Source: Sphingomonas sp. UV9 (GTDB taxonomy: Bacteria; Pseudomonadota; Alphaproteobacteria; Sphingomonadales; Sphingomonadaceae). From it: a DNA stretch of 64,000 nucleotides. This document shows positions 15,782-24,136 of this stretch, in pieces (positions within the stretch are counted from its first letter, which is position 1; every line of letters begins with the position of its first letter). The notes below the pieces were generated by a model. That model worked only from the letters and a program-made list of their open reading frames with translations. It was not told the DNA's origin and did not search any database. The stretch lies in contig NZ_SCIN01000003.1 in NCBI RefSeq assembly GCF_004101245.1, forward strand, positions 248,001 through 312,000, given 5' to 3'. Made by a program: the position numbers and the translations under genes.

Positions 15782-15871
15782 AACGCTTTCCTCCTGCCCG
15801 CACGCACTCTAGATGCGCGGGCTTGTCTTCGGGGCCGCTCTATCGCGGTATCGGTAAAGAACAAGGCGGGC

Positions 15872-16297
15872 ATGCAGGCGATTTGGCGACACATGGAGCA
15901 GATGCGGGCGAGCGGGATGCTCGGCCAGCTCGTGCGCTTCGGCATCGCCGGCGGGATTTCCAGCGTCGTCTATTCGCTCGTCTACCTCCCGCTCACCGCC
16001 TACGTCTTCCCGCCGCGCCAGGCGGTGGCGGCGGTGCCGTTCGCGTTCGCCGTCGCGGTGGTCGTCGGCTTCTTCCTGCACAGCCGCTGGAGCTTCAAGG
16101 GGCACGCACAGGAGCCGGGCGCGGGCCGGCATGTGAAGTTCGTGATCGTCCAGGGCGCCGGGCTTTCGCTCAACGCGCTAATCACGTGGATCGGCACCGC
16201 GCTGTTCCACCTCCACCCGTGGATCCCGCTCGTCCCCGCCGTGCTGCTCGCCGCGATCGTGAGTTTCGTGCTCAACCGTCTCTGGGTTTTCAACTGA
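15872..16297 (+). CDS. GtrA-family membrane protein
   Basis: A 141-residue protein with four transmembrane helices of the GtrA/DPMS accessory family. Visible are LVRFGIAGGISSVVYSLVYL, VAVVVGFFLHSRWSFKG, GLSLNALITWIGTALF and SFVLNRLWVF. GtrA proteins are thought to flip polyprenyl-phosphate-linked sugars across the inner membrane. The ATG at 15872 gives the family length; upstream in-frame sequence overlaps the divergent gene. It is followed at 29 bp by a methyltransferase gene. The partner GT2 enzyme is probably the gene at 19028-20023, now separated by an accessory insert. Confidence 0.9.
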   Translation: MQAIWRHMEQMRASGMLGQLVRFGIAGGISSVVYSLVYLPLTAYVFPPRQAVAAVPFAFAVAVVVGFFLHSRWSFKGHAQEPGAGRHVKFVIVQGAGLSLNALITWIGTALFHLHPWIPLVPAVLLAAIVSFVLNRLWVFN

Positions 16298-16325
16298 TGC
16301 TGCCAACGAACTGGACGACTTACTG

Positions 16326-17063
16326 ATGGACCGCATCGTCTACGACCGGATGGCCGCGCACGACTCCACCCACTGGTGGTACCGCGCGCGTCGCGACATC
16401 CTCGCCGATTACCTGACCCGCTACGGCGCGTTGCCCAAGGACGCGAAGATCCTCGAGATCGGCTGCGGCACCGGCCACAATTTGCCGATGCTCGCCGAGT
16501 TCGCCGAGTCCGGCAGCATCGACGCAATCGAGATCGACCCCGCCGCGCGCGAGATCGCCAGCGAACGCCTCGGCAAGCCGGTCGGCGCCGCACCCTTGCC
16601 CGAACTCCCCGGCGTCCCCCGCGGCCATTACGACCTGATCGCGGTGCTCGACGTCGTCGAGCATATCGAGGATGACGTCGCCGCGCTCAAAGCCATGGCG
16701 GATTGCCTGGCCCCCGGCGGCAAGATCCTGATCGCGGTCCCGGCGCACCAGTGGATGTGGAGCGCGCACGACACGGTCAACCACCACCACCGCCGCTACT
16801 CGAAGGCGACGCTCAAGACGGCGATCGAGACGGCCGGGCTGAAGCCCGAAAAGCTCGGCTATTTCAACTCGCTGCTCTTCCCGCTGGCGGCGGCGGCCCG
16901 GATCGCCGGACGCCTCTCCGGCCGCGACGACAGCGACGACTCCCCGCCACCCAAGCTGGTGAACGCGCTGTTCGAGAAGATCTTCCGGCTTGAGCGGCAT
17001 CTGGTCGGCCGCATGCCGATGACGCCGGGGGTTTCGATCGTGACGCTCGCGGTGCCGCGTTAG
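16326..17063 (+). CDS. class I SAM-dependent methyltransferase (glycan-cluster type)
   Basis: A 245-residue cytoplasmic methyltransferase. It has an N-terminal HWWYRARRDILADYL, motif I ILEIGCGTGHNLPML, the acidic loop DAIEIDPAAREIA, motif III LDVVEHIEDDVAALK and GGKILIAVPAHQWMWS, then HDTVNHHHRRYSK. That late motif is typical of methyltransferases found in polysaccharide and lipid-glycan clusters. The acceptor is unknown, possibly a sugar or lipid intermediate. It lies 29 bp after gtrA in the same direction. The accessory block begins right after its stop. Confidence 0.88.
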   Translation: MDRIVYDRMAAHDSTHWWYRARRDILADYLTRYGALPKDAKILEIGCGTGHNLPMLAEFAESGSIDAIEIDPAAREIASERLGKPVGAAPLPELPGVPRGHYDLIAVLDVVEHIEDDVAALKAMADCLAPGGKILIAVPAHQWMWSAHDTVNHHHRRYSKATLKTAIETAGLKPEKLGYFNSLLFPLAAAARIAGRLSGRDDSDDSPPPKLVNALFEKIFRLERHLVGRMPMTPGVSIVTLAVPR

Positions 17064-17173
17064 GTCACTCGCCGAGAGGGGCGGTCAGGAATGGCGGCCT
17101 CGGCTGGTTCGCGGACTGGCTGCTTACGGAAAGGCTGGTGCCGATAGCCGACATGGCGCGGCGCCGGCTTCCC

Positions 17174-17191
17174 CGAAAACGGTCGTTTTCG
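17174..17191. terminator. hairpin after brnA
   Basis: CGAAAAC and GTTTTCG pair around a 4-nt loop, 15 bp past the brnA stop and 110 bp past the convergent methyltransferase stop. There is no long U-tract. It is a possible bidirectional terminator. Confidence 0.4.
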
Positions 17192-17205
17192 AGGCGGATG
17201 GGTCG

Positions 17206-17436
17206 CTAAATTTGCCCCGACTCGACGAGTTGGCCTAGCGCGGCGTTCACGCGGGTCTGCCATCCAGGGCCGCTGCCACGCAGATGCTCGACCGTTGCGG
17301 CATCCAAGCGGATTTTGATTTCGACCTTTGGCGTTTCCAGCTTTGGCCGACCGCGACGGGACGGAGTCATTCCAGCCATGAACGCAGCATCGAGCGGTGG
17401 ACTATCGTCGTGAATTTCGGGATCAAACTTTCCCAT
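17206..17436 (-). CDS. brnA: BrnA-type antitoxin
   Basis: A 76-residue DNA-binding antitoxin of the type II BrnT/BrnA system. The C-terminal half has the ribbon-helix-helix pattern KVEIKIRLDAATVEHLRGSG and GWQTRVNAALGQLVESG, typical of BrnA. The N-terminal part (FDPEIHDDSPPLDAAFMAGM) fits the linker that precedes it. BrnA binds and neutralises BrnT and represses the operon. The start at 17436 overlaps the toxin gene by 14 bp, as usual for this pair. Alternative starts at 17454 and further upstream are less likely. Confidence 0.88.
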   Translation of the reverse strand: MGKFDPEIHDDSPPLDAAFMAGMTPSRRGRPKLETPKVEIKIRLDAATVEHLRGSGPGWQTRVNAALGQLVESGQI

Positions 17437-17698
17437 AGTAGAACCTCGCCTCATGTTTCTCTGCGGGACGCAGGCTGATGGCGCGCACCGCATCTTCGTG
17501 AGAGCCTTCGGCGAACACCAGCACGTGCGGGCGGTCACCGATCAGACCAAGGGCAACGAACCGAGCTTCCCCGTAATTGAAACGATCGTCCTCGCGCTCC
17601 AATGCCGTATCCCAATCGAACCCTTCCGCTGCCACCAGCGACATGCCGTGCTTGGCGGCATTCGCTCGGTCCTTGGCAGGGTCGGACTCGATCTTCAT
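17423..17698 (-). CDS. brnT: BrnT-type ribonuclease toxin
   Basis: A 91-residue protein of the BrnT family, a RelE-like ribosome-independent ribonuclease that stops growth when freed from BrnA. Family pattern: SDPAKDRANAAKHGMSLVAA (the K-x-x-x-N-x-x-K-H-G region), then FDWDTALEREDDRFNYGEAR and the closing RAISLRPAEKHEARFYYG with the catalytic-type R, E and R residues. It lies first in the operon, overlapping brnA. Two GTACACCCA repeats sit just upstream. It is in the accessory insert between two glycan genes. Confidence 0.9.
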   Translation of the reverse strand: MKIESDPAKDRANAAKHGMSLVAAEGFDWDTALEREDDRFNYGEARFVALGLIGDRPHVLVFAEGSHEDAVRAISLRPAEKHEARFYYGKV

Positions 17699-17706
17699 GG
17701 ATTTCC

Positions 17707-17749
17707 GTACACCCAGTTAATCACGGCAACAACAATTATTGTACACCCA
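17707..17749 (-). promoter_or_regulatory. paired direct repeats upstream of brnTA, candidate operator
   Basis: GTACACCCA occurs at 17707-17715 and 17741-17749, 34 bp apart start to start, in an AT-rich stretch. The nearer copy is 9 bp from the brnT start codon. In the direction of transcription they read TGGGTGTAC. The position fits autorepression by BrnA or the BrnT-BrnA complex. This is inference from position and repetition. Confidence 0.45.
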
Positions 17750-17893
17750 AAAAAAGAGCGGCGGCCATCCTGCTGTCACAGCAGTTCGCAATCGACAGGC
17801 GACGTTGGCTCATTCCCGAAATTCGATCGAGAAAAGGGAATCGTGCACGCCGTTGCCTGATCCGCTAAAGGGCGATCCATCACGAGGTGACGG

Positions 17894-18475
17894 ATGACGA
17901 CGGACCACTCCGCTGGCTGGGAGGCAGTCTCTGACCAGTTCATAGCCGTCCGCTCTGAAGTCGGGGCGGAGTTGGTTCTGGGATGGGCAACAGATCGTCT
18001 CCCGCGATCGACTGCAATCTTGGACATTGGATGCGGCTCCGGTGTGCCAATCGCTAAAGGGCTGGTGGACGTTGGTTTTTCCGTATGGGGAGTTGATGCA
18101 TCACCTTCGCTAATTTCGGCATACAGGATCAACCTTCCCGACATGCCTGCGGTCTGCAAACCGGCTCAGGACAGTTCCTTCTTCGACAGAACCTTCGTCG
18201 GTGTGATCTCGATCGGACTCATCTTTCTGCTTGGTGAGGGCGACCAGCAGAAGCTTCTCACCAGCGTCGCTAATGTGCTGGAACCCGGCGGACGATTTCT
18301 GTTCAGCGCTCCACGTGAGGTCTGCCGTTGGAATGATACGCTAACGGGCCGTGCATCAATGTCGCTGGGAGCGGACGCATATGCTGCGCATCTTACCAGC
18401 GTTGGGCTGCGGTTAGACGGCTGCCGATCCGACGAAGGCGGGAACAACTATTACGAGGCGGTCAAACCCATCTGA
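17894..18475 (+). CDS. class I SAM-dependent methyltransferase
   Basis: A 193-residue cytoplasmic methyltransferase. Motif I is AILDIGCGSGVPIAKGL, the acidic end of strand 2 is VWGVDASPSLISAY, then GVISIGLIFLLGEGDQQKLL and LEPGGRFLFSAPREVC. It begins at the ATG 17894, after CGAGGTGA. The substrate is unknown. It is in the accessory block, divergent from brnTA and followed by a dispersed repeat. Its composition is less GC-rich than the neighbouring glycan genes, which suggests transfer. Confidence 0.85.
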   Translation: MTTDHSAGWEAVSDQFIAVRSEVGAELVLGWATDRLPRSTAILDIGCGSGVPIAKGLVDVGFSVWGVDASPSLISAYRINLPDMPAVCKPAQDSSFFDRTFVGVISIGLIFLLGEGDQQKLLTSVANVLEPGGRFLFSAPREVCRWNDTLTGRASMSLGADAYAAHLTSVGLRLDGCRSDEGGNNYYEAVKPI

Positions 18476-18482
18476 CGCGCCT

Positions 18483-18625
18483 CTGTTGGCCTTCCCGCAA
18501 ACGAACCCATAGAGGGACCGTCGCGACGTCGACCGCTCCAAAAGTCGTTCAAGGCATCCGCTTTCCCGAAATCTATTCCCGACTACTCTTTCCCGAAACA
18601 TCGCATCGGAGATGGGCAAACGGGA
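18483..18625 (-). repeat. dispersed GGGAAAG-type repeat, copy 2
   Basis: The reverse complement aligns along its whole length with 2757-2905 (shared TTTCGGGAAAGAGTA, GGGAATAGATTTCGGGAAAG and CTATGGGTTCG blocks). It begins 8 bp after the methyltransferase stop. It is the second anchor showing that the 2-3 kb and 17-19 kb regions share the same kind of inserted DNA. Confidence 0.65.
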
Positions 18626-19027
18626 ATGATCGCCCGCAACGAAAGGCTGCCTCAGGGTTCGCGGGTCGACGACCTGAATATCCGCAAGTGGGTGTCTTCG
18701 GCCAAAACCTATGCCGCGAAAACGATCCATTTTCCGCTGTCCTACACGCGGTGCCGATGTCACACTCAGTATTCGGCTCTTTCAAACCGTCGATACCGTT
18801 CGCACCTGCGACGCTGGCAGACGTCGCATGCGCAGCGTCACGCTTGCCGATCCCGATGGTCCAGCGAAGCGCTCCTTGGTGTGACTTTATCGTAACCTTT
18901 GGGCTGAAGGTGGCCGCGGCAGCTTCGATAACGGATTCCACTGTCCTGAAAGCTGCGCCGTAGTGTCGACGGCCCATGTCGCGTGCGATCGGGGACGGGC
19001 GTTACTCAAACGCCTGGGACGCCCGCT
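18626..19027. other. gene-free stretch of the accessory block
   Basis: About 400 bp between the repeat and the GT2 gene. Open frames exist on both strands, the longest being 18573-18977 on the minus strand, but they run into the repeat, lack ribosome-binding sites and resemble no family. No terminal repeats or transposase remnants seen. Confidence 0.4.
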
Positions 19028-20023
19028 TCATTCCGGGAGGGGGACCTCGATCGGCTCCGCGCGGAACCCCAAGGTCGCTTTGCCCTGGATCGGGCCGGCG
19101 ACGTCCGCGACGATATACAAGGGCCGCCGCTTCGACTCGACGTACAGCCGCCCGAGATATTCCCCGATCATGCCCAGCACGAACATCTGCACCGCGCCGA
19201 GGAACACCGTGACGAGCATCGTCGAGGTCCAGCCCTGCACCGCGCTGCCCGAGAGCCAGCCGATCGCGATGTAGACGAACAGCAGCAGCGATACGCCGGT
19301 GAGGGCGAGTCCTGCGTGGCTGGCGAAGCGCAGCGGCGCGGTCGAGAAACCGGTGACGGCGTCGAAGGCGAGCCGGATCATCTTGGCGAGCGGATAGTTC
19401 GTCTCGCCCGCCAGCCGCTCGGCGCGATCATAGGGGAACGGCACCTGGCGGAAGCCGATCCACGCGACCATCCCGCGGATGAAGCGCGCCTGCTCGGGCA
19501 AGCTCAGGAACGCATCGAGCGCACGCCGGCTCATCAACCGGAAATCGCCGGTGTCCAGCGGGATCGGCGTCTCGGTCATGCGGGTCAGCAGGCGGTAGAA
19601 CGCGGCGGCGGTCGCCTTCTTGAACACCGTCTCGCCCGCGCGCTGGCGGCGCACCGCATAGACGACGTCGGCCTGGCTCGCCGCCATCGCCGCGCGCATG
19701 TCGGACAGGAGTTCGGGGGGATCCTGCAGATCGGCGTCGATGATCAGGATCTGCTCGCCCGCGCACAGGTCCAGCCCGGCGGTCAGCGCGAGCTGGTGGC
19801 CGTGGTTGCGCGACAGGTTGATCGCCACCAGCCGCGGGTCGGCGGCGGCGAGGCGCTGCATGACGTGCCAGCTGTCGTCGCGCGATCCGTCGTTGATCAG
19901 GACGATCTCGTAATCGTCGCCGACCGCGACCTTGGCCGCGCCGGAAATGCGCGCATGCAGGATGTCGAGGCACGCCGCCTCGTTGTAGCAGGGGACGACG
20001 ATCGAAAGGGACGGACGGTTCAT
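19028..20023 (-). CDS. family 2 glycosyltransferase, DPMS/GtrB-like
   Basis: A 331-residue enzyme. The cytoplasmic GT-A domain comprises SLSIVVPCYNEAACLDILHA, IVLINDGSRDDS, NLSRNHGHQLALTAGLD, and the metal-binding DADLQDPPE. A C-terminal part has two transmembrane helices (LALTGVSLLLFVYIAIGWL and MLVTVFLGAVQMFVLGMIGE) and the typical EYLGRLYVESKRRPLYIV end. Such enzymes load a sugar onto polyprenyl phosphate at the inner leaflet, and GtrA-like proteins then flip it. The gtrA gene at 15872 is the likely partner. The preceding relA/spoT gene ends 47 bp upstream. Confidence 0.92.
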   Translation of the reverse strand: MNRPSLSIVVPCYNEAACLDILHARISGAAKVAVGDDYEIVLINDGSRDDSWHVMQRLAAADPRLVAINLSRNHGHQLALTAGLDLCAGEQILIIDADLQDPPELLSDMRAAMAASQADVVYAVRRQRAGETVFKKATAAAFYRLLTRMTETPIPLDTGDFRLMSRRALDAFLSLPEQARFIRGMVAWIGFRQVPFPYDRAERLAGETNYPLAKMIRLAFDAVTGFSTAPLRFASHAGLALTGVSLLLFVYIAIGWLSGSAVQGWTSTMLVTVFLGAVQMFVLGMIGEYLGRLYVESKRRPLYIVADVAGPIQGKATLGFRAEPIEVPLPE

Positions 20024-20070
20024 CGCCCCCGTCTAGCGCCCGCTGCGCCCGCCGTCATCGACAGATGTTT

Positions 20071-22176
20071 CTACACCCGCTCGACGGTGTGCACCGCATC
20101 CGCCGCGCGCAGCCCCGCCATCAGCCGCATCAGGTGCTGCACGTCGTGCACCTCGACGTCGATCTCGTTGGTGTGGAAGCTCTTGTCGCGCGTATCGAGC
20201 CGCAGGTTGATGATGTTCGCCTTGTGCCCGCCGATGATCGTCGAGACGATGCCGAGCGAGCCCGGCTCGTTCTTCACCATCACCGAGATCCGCGCGACGG
20301 CGCCCTCGGTCTCGTCGCCCCACGCGACATCCACCCAGTCGGTCTCGTTCTCCGATCGTTCGGCCAGTTCGCCCAGCACGCGGCAGTCGATCGCATGCAC
20401 CTCGATCCCCGCGTCCGGCCGACGCAACCCGACGATCCGGTCGCCCGGGACCGGATGGCAGCAGGTCGCAAGGTCGTAGGCGACCCCGGGGGTGAGGCCC
20501 TTGATCGAGATCGCGCTCGATTGCGGTGCGAGCGCATGCGTGACGTCCGCGCCCGCCGAGCCCGGCATCAGCGCCTCCATCACCGCGGCATCCGACAGCG
20601 TGCGCCGCGCGATCGCGACCATCAGCGACGATTCGTCGGGCAGCTTCAGCCGCTTGAGCGCGTGGCTCAGCGCATCGGTGCCGATCTGCGCGGGCAACCG
20701 CGTGACGATGTCCTCGTACAAACTCTGGCCCAGCGCGATCTGCTCGACCCGCTCCTTCTGGCGCAGATGCCGGCGGATCGCGGCGAGCGCCTTGCCGGTC
20801 GTCGCGACGTTCAGCCATTGCGGCTGCGGCGACTGGCCCTTCGAGCGCAGGATCTGCACCTGGTCGCCATTCTCGATCACCGTCGACAGCGGCACGACGC
20901 GGCCGTTGACCTTCGCGCCCACCGCCTGGTCGCCGAGATCGGTGTGCACCGCATAGGCGAAATCGATCGAGGTCGCGCCCTTGGGCAGCTGGATCAGCTC
21001 GCCCTTGGGCGTGAACGCGAAGATGCGATCGGTGTACATCGCCATGCGCGTATGTTCGAGCAGCTCCTCGGGGCTTTCGGCCGTATCGAGGATCTCGACG
21101 AGGTCGCGGATCCAGCTCACCTGTCGGTCGCTGCCGTTGATCTGCTGCTTGTACGCCCAGTGCGCGGCCAGGCCGAACTCCGCCTGCGCGTGCATGTCGG
21201 CGGTGCGGATCTGGATCTCGATCCGCGCGCTGTCGGCATGGATCACCGAGGTGTGCAGCGATCGATAGCCGTTGCGCTTGGGCGTCGAGATGTAATCCTT
21301 GAACCGCCCCGGCACCATCGGCCAGCGCTGGTGGATGATCCCGAGCGTGCGGTAGCAATCCTCCTCGGTCGGGACGATCGCGCGGAACGCCATCACGTCG
21401 GAGAGTTGTTCGAAGCTGATGTGCCGCTCGGACATTTTCCGGAAGATCGAATAGGGATGCTTCTCGCGCCCCGAAATGTCCGCCTCGACCCCGGCGCGCG
21501 ACAGCACGAGCTTCAGGCCGGAGGCGATCTTGGCGATGCGGTCGCCGTCGCCCTTCTTCAGCTGTTCGAGGCGGCGGTTGATCGATTCGGACGCCTCGGG
21601 CTCGAGCTGTTCGAACGCCAGCGACTGCATCTCGCGCATGAACTCGTACATGCCGATCCGCTCGGCGAGCGGCGCGTAGATGTCCATCGTCTCCTTGGCG
21701 ATGCGACGGCGCTTCTCGGGTTTCGCGATGTGGTGCAGCGTCCGCATGTTGTGCAGCCGGTCGGCGAGCTTCACCAGCAACACGCGGATGTCGTCCGACA
21801 TCGCGAGCAGGAACTTCCGCAAATTCTCCGCGGCGCGCTCGTTCTCGGTCTGCGCCTCGATCTTGCTGAGCTTGGTGACGCCATCGACCAGCCGCGCGAC
21901 CGACGTGCCGAACAGCCGCTCGATCTCCTCGGGCGTTGCGACCGTGTCCTCGATCGTGTCGTGGAGGATCGCGGTCGCGATCGTCTCGGCATCGAGATGC
22001 AGATCGGTCAGGATACCCGCCACCTCGATCGGGTGGCTGAAATACGGATCGCCGGACGCGCGCTTCTGGCTCCCATGCGCCTGCATCGAGAACACATAGG
22101 CGCGGTTCAGCATCGCCTCGTCGGCGTCGGGATCGTAGTCGAGGACGCGATCGACCAGCTCATATTGTCGCAGCAC
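20071..22176 (-). CDS. bifunctional (p)ppGpp synthetase/hydrolase, RelA/SpoT family
   Basis: The single long Rel enzyme of alphaproteobacteria makes and degrades (p)ppGpp in the stringent response. About 701 residues hold, in order: the HD hydrolase (GDPYFSHPIEVAGILTDL, AILHDTIEDT, KLADRLHNMRTL), the synthetase (FKDYISTPKRNGYRSLHTSV, EIQIRTADMHAQAEFGLAAH), the TGS domain (AFTPKGELIQLPKGATSIDF), a zinc-finger/helical part (CCHPVPGDRIVGL) and a C-terminal ACT domain. HD and synthetase motifs both look intact, so both activities are expected. The start is taken as GTG 22176 (LRQYELVDRVLDYDPDADE); an upstream start at 22239 would add 21 residues. Confidence 0.95.
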   Translation of the reverse strand: MLRQYELVDRVLDYDPDADEAMLNRAYVFSMQAHGSQKRASGDPYFSHPIEVAGILTDLHLDAETIATAILHDTIEDTVATPEEIERLFGTSVARLVDGVTKLSKIEAQTENERAAENLRKFLLAMSDDIRVLLVKLADRLHNMRTLHHIAKPEKRRRIAKETMDIYAPLAERIGMYEFMREMQSLAFEQLEPEASESINRRLEQLKKGDGDRIAKIASGLKLVLSRAGVEADISGREKHPYSIFRKMSERHISFEQLSDVMAFRAIVPTEEDCYRTLGIIHQRWPMVPGRFKDYISTPKRNGYRSLHTSVIHADSARIEIQIRTADMHAQAEFGLAAHWAYKQQINGSDRQVSWIRDLVEILDTAESPEELLEHTRMAMYTDRIFAFTPKGELIQLPKGATSIDFAYAVHTDLGDQAVGAKVNGRVVPLSTVIENGDQVQILRSKGQSPQPQWLNVATTGKALAAIRRHLRQKERVEQIALGQSLYEDIVTRLPAQIGTDALSHALKRLKLPDESSLMVAIARRTLSDAAVMEALMPGSAGADVTHALAPQSSAISIKGLTPGVAYDLATCCHPVPGDRIVGLRRPDAGIEVHAIDCRVLGELAERSENETDWVDVAWGDETEGAVARISVMVKNEPGSLGIVSTIIGGHKANIINLRLDTRDKSFHTNEIDVEVHDVQHLMRLMAGLRAADAVHTVERV

Positions 22177-22348
22177 CCGCCATAGATGGGGCCGGGCGGG
22201 GACTTTTGGCAACAAAAAGCGTCGGATCACTGTGATCAAATGGTTGCATCACCCATTCGTCGAGTCGGCGGCGCATAACGCAGGATAACCGGGGCGTTTC
22301 GCTTCTGCGGCTTATGCGGTACGTTCGCCCGCGGACGAGGATGACGTG

Positions 22349-22822
22349 ATGGGCAAATTGCGCGAACCATTGCTGGAATGCAGCCTGCCCGCCGCGCTGG
22401 AGGCGATGGGCGAGCGCTGGTCGTTCCTGATCATGCGCGCGTCGTTCAACGGTCTGCATCATTTCGAGGAGTTCCAGTCGGAGCTCGGCATCGCGCGCAA
22501 CATCCTGGCGAACCGGCTGGCACGGCTGGTCGAGCACGGCATCCTCGCGCGCGAGCCTATCCCCGAAGATCGGCGCAAGATCGCCTATGGGTTGACCGAC
22601 AAGGGCTTTGCGCTGCTGCCGACGATGATCGCGCTGCGGCAATGGGGCGAGCGGTGGGAGACATGCGTGCCGGCGTTCCCGATCCTCGTGGATGCGCGCG
22701 ATCGACGGCCGTTGCAGCCGGTCTCGGTGCGCGCGCATGACGGGCGCGTGCTGGGGAAGGACGACCTGATCTGGGCGCTGCCGGGGGAAGTTGCCGGTGT
22801 GGAGGCAGAGGCGGCGGAGTAA
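22349..22822 (+). CDS. HxlR-family transcriptional regulator
   Basis: A 157-residue winged-helix protein of the HxlR family. It begins with the conserved cysteine segment REPLLECSLPAALEAMGERW and continues SFLIMRASFNGLHHFEEFQS, GIARNILANRLARLVEHGIL and PEDRRKIAYGLTDKG. The cysteine near the N-terminus is the residue used for redox or aldehyde sensing in characterised members (family knowledge). The C-terminal ~50 residues extend past the usual end. The ATG at 22349 is chosen over a GTG three bases earlier. It is divergent from rel; the target is unknown. Confidence 0.9.
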   Translation: MGKLREPLLECSLPAALEAMGERWSFLIMRASFNGLHHFEEFQSELGIARNILANRLARLVEHGILAREPIPEDRRKIAYGLTDKGFALLPTMIALRQWGERWETCVPAFPILVDARDRRPLQPVSVRAHDGRVLGKDDLIWALPGEVAGVEAEAAE

Positions 22823-22845
22823 CGGCCTTCGCGCTTTCCTCCTTA

Positions 22846-22898
22846 GTTCTCCCGCGAAGGCGGGAGCCCAGTCTGGATCCCCGCCTTCGCGGGGGAAC
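22846..22898. repeat. CCCGCGAAGGCGGG hairpin repeat, copy 1
   Basis: GTTCTCCCGCGAAGGCGGG and CCCGCCTTCGCGGGGGAAC flank AGCCCAGTCTGGATC. Related copies lie at 41880-41936 and, as a half, at 30998-31026. It sits between the convergent HxlR and thioesterase genes and is a likely bidirectional terminator. Confidence 0.8.
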
Positions 22899-22913
22899 CA
22901 TGCTGTCTTGTGA

Positions 22914-23339
22914 TTATCGAGTAGGTAACTCTTCCAGCACCGTGCGGATCGCGTCCGGCAGGGGCACTGGGCGTCCCGTCTCCAGATCGACGTGCACGCT
23001 GACCATCGTGATCACCGTATGCAACTCCCCCGTCTCCGCATCCGCGAGTTCGAAGCGTTTCGTCAGGCTAGTCGTGCCAAGCTTCTCGATCCGCACGAAC
23101 GCCTCGACCGTATCGCCGAGGCGGAACGGCTTGAGGTAATCGATCTCCGTCCGCCGCACGTTGAACTCGGTGCTTGGCCACACATTGGGCAAGGCTTCGG
23201 CAATCCCGGTCCATTCCCAGAACTCCGTCACCGCGACGTCGGCATATTCGAGATAGCGCGAGTTGAAGACGATCTTCTGCCCGTCGATCTCGGCATAGCG
23301 CACGCGAAACCGCGTCGAGAAGGCGAAACCCGGCCGCAT
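22914..23339 (-). CDS. acyl-CoA thioesterase, hotdog fold
   Basis: A 141-residue protein of the 4-hydroxybenzoyl-CoA thioesterase/YbgC type. It has FRVRYAEIDGQKIVFNSRYL, where the D-x-x-x-x-V-x-(N/H) region carries the active site, then RRTEIDYLKPFRLGDTVEAF and HTVITMVSVHVDLETGRPVP. It hydrolyses acyl-CoA esters in the cytoplasm; the chain-length preference is unknown. The start is ATG 23339; a TTG directly precedes it. It lies 13 bp after the TauE-type gene in the same direction, probably co-transcribed. Confidence 0.87.
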   Translation of the reverse strand: MRPGFAFSTRFRVRYAEIDGQKIVFNSRYLEYADVAVTEFWEWTGIAEALPNVWPSTEFNVRRTEIDYLKPFRLGDTVEAFVRIEKLGTTSLTKRFELADAETGELHTVITMVSVHVDLETGRPVPLPDAIRTVLEELPTR

Positions 23340-23352
23340 CAAAAACTCCCCA

Positions 23353-24129
23353 TCAGAAGATCAGCCGGACGCCGACGATCGCCAGCACGGTCGCCAGCAC
23401 CGGCACTAGGACGCGGTCGGACACGCGCGTCGCGATCAGGCTGCCGACGATGATCCCCGGAATCGAGCCGATCAGCAGCGACACCAGAAGGTCGACGTCG
23501 ACCGAGCCGAGTATCCAGTGGCCGATCCCGCCGAGCAACGTCAGCGGGACGGCATGAGCGATGTCCGAGCCCACCAGCCGGTTGATGGGCAGCGTCGGGT
23601 ACAGGATCAGCAGCGCGGTCATCCCCAGCGCGCCGGCGCCGACCGAGGTGAGTGACACGAGCACGCCGAGCACGGCCCCCAGCAGGATCGTCAGCATCGC
23701 CTGGCGTTCGCCGCCGACGGTACCGATCCGCGGCGTCAGCCACGCGACGATCTGCCCGCGGAAGAACGTCGCGACCGCCGACAGGATAAGCGTGAGCCCG
23801 AGCACGACGGTGATCGCGTGGCCCGTGTCGGACGATGCCTCGCCGAGATGGTTGAGCACGAGCAACGTCGCGATCGCCGCGGGGACGCTGCCGGTGGCGA
23901 GCCGCCGGACGACGCGCCAATCGACGGTGCCGCGCCAGCCATGCACGGTCGTGCCGACGGTCTTTGTCGCCGACGCGTAAAGCAGGTCGGTGCCGACCGC
24001 GGTGGCGGGGTGGAAGCCGAAGACGAGCACCAGCAGCGGTGTCATCAGCGATCCACCCCCGACACCCGTCAGCCCGACGATGAGGCCGACGAGCACGCCG
24101 GCCACCGAATATAACGGATTGATATCCAC
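23353..24129 (-). CDS. TauE/SafE-family permease (TSUP)
   Basis: A 258-residue inner-membrane protein with about eight helices. The family's two repeated motifs are GLTGVGGGSLMTPLLVLVFG with FHPATAVGTDLLYASATKTV, and SLTSVGAGALGMTALLILYP with NRLVGSDIAHAVPLTLLGGI. TSUP proteins export sulfite, sulfoacetate or related organosulfur anions, or import sulfate. The substrate cannot be told. The start is GTG 24129 (DINPLYSVAGVLVGLIVG); an ATG at 24147 would overlap the aminotransferase gene by 11 bp and is the alternative. Confidence 0.9.
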   Translation of the reverse strand: MDINPLYSVAGVLVGLIVGLTGVGGGSLMTPLLVLVFGFHPATAVGTDLLYASATKTVGTTVHGWRGTVDWRVVRRLATGSVPAAIATLLVLNHLGEASSDTGHAITVVLGLTLILSAVATFFRGQIVAWLTPRIGTVGGERQAMLTILLGAVLGVLVSLTSVGAGALGMTALLILYPTLPINRLVGSDIAHAVPLTLLGGIGHWILGSVDVDLLVSLLIGSIPGIIVGSLIATRVSDRVLVPVLATVLAIVGVRLIF

Positions 24130-24136
24130 TAAGCGG

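Noticed and set aside
18573..18977. A 134-codon minus-strand frame between the second methyltransferase and the GT2 gene
   Set aside because: It runs into the dispersed repeat, has no recognisable domain or ribosome-binding site and shows unnatural composition.
20065..22185. A 706-codon plus-strand frame opposite the RelA/SpoT gene
   Set aside because: Shadow of the real gene: composition is Arg/Asp/His-rich without motifs, while the minus frame has complete HD, synthetase, TGS and ACT motifs.
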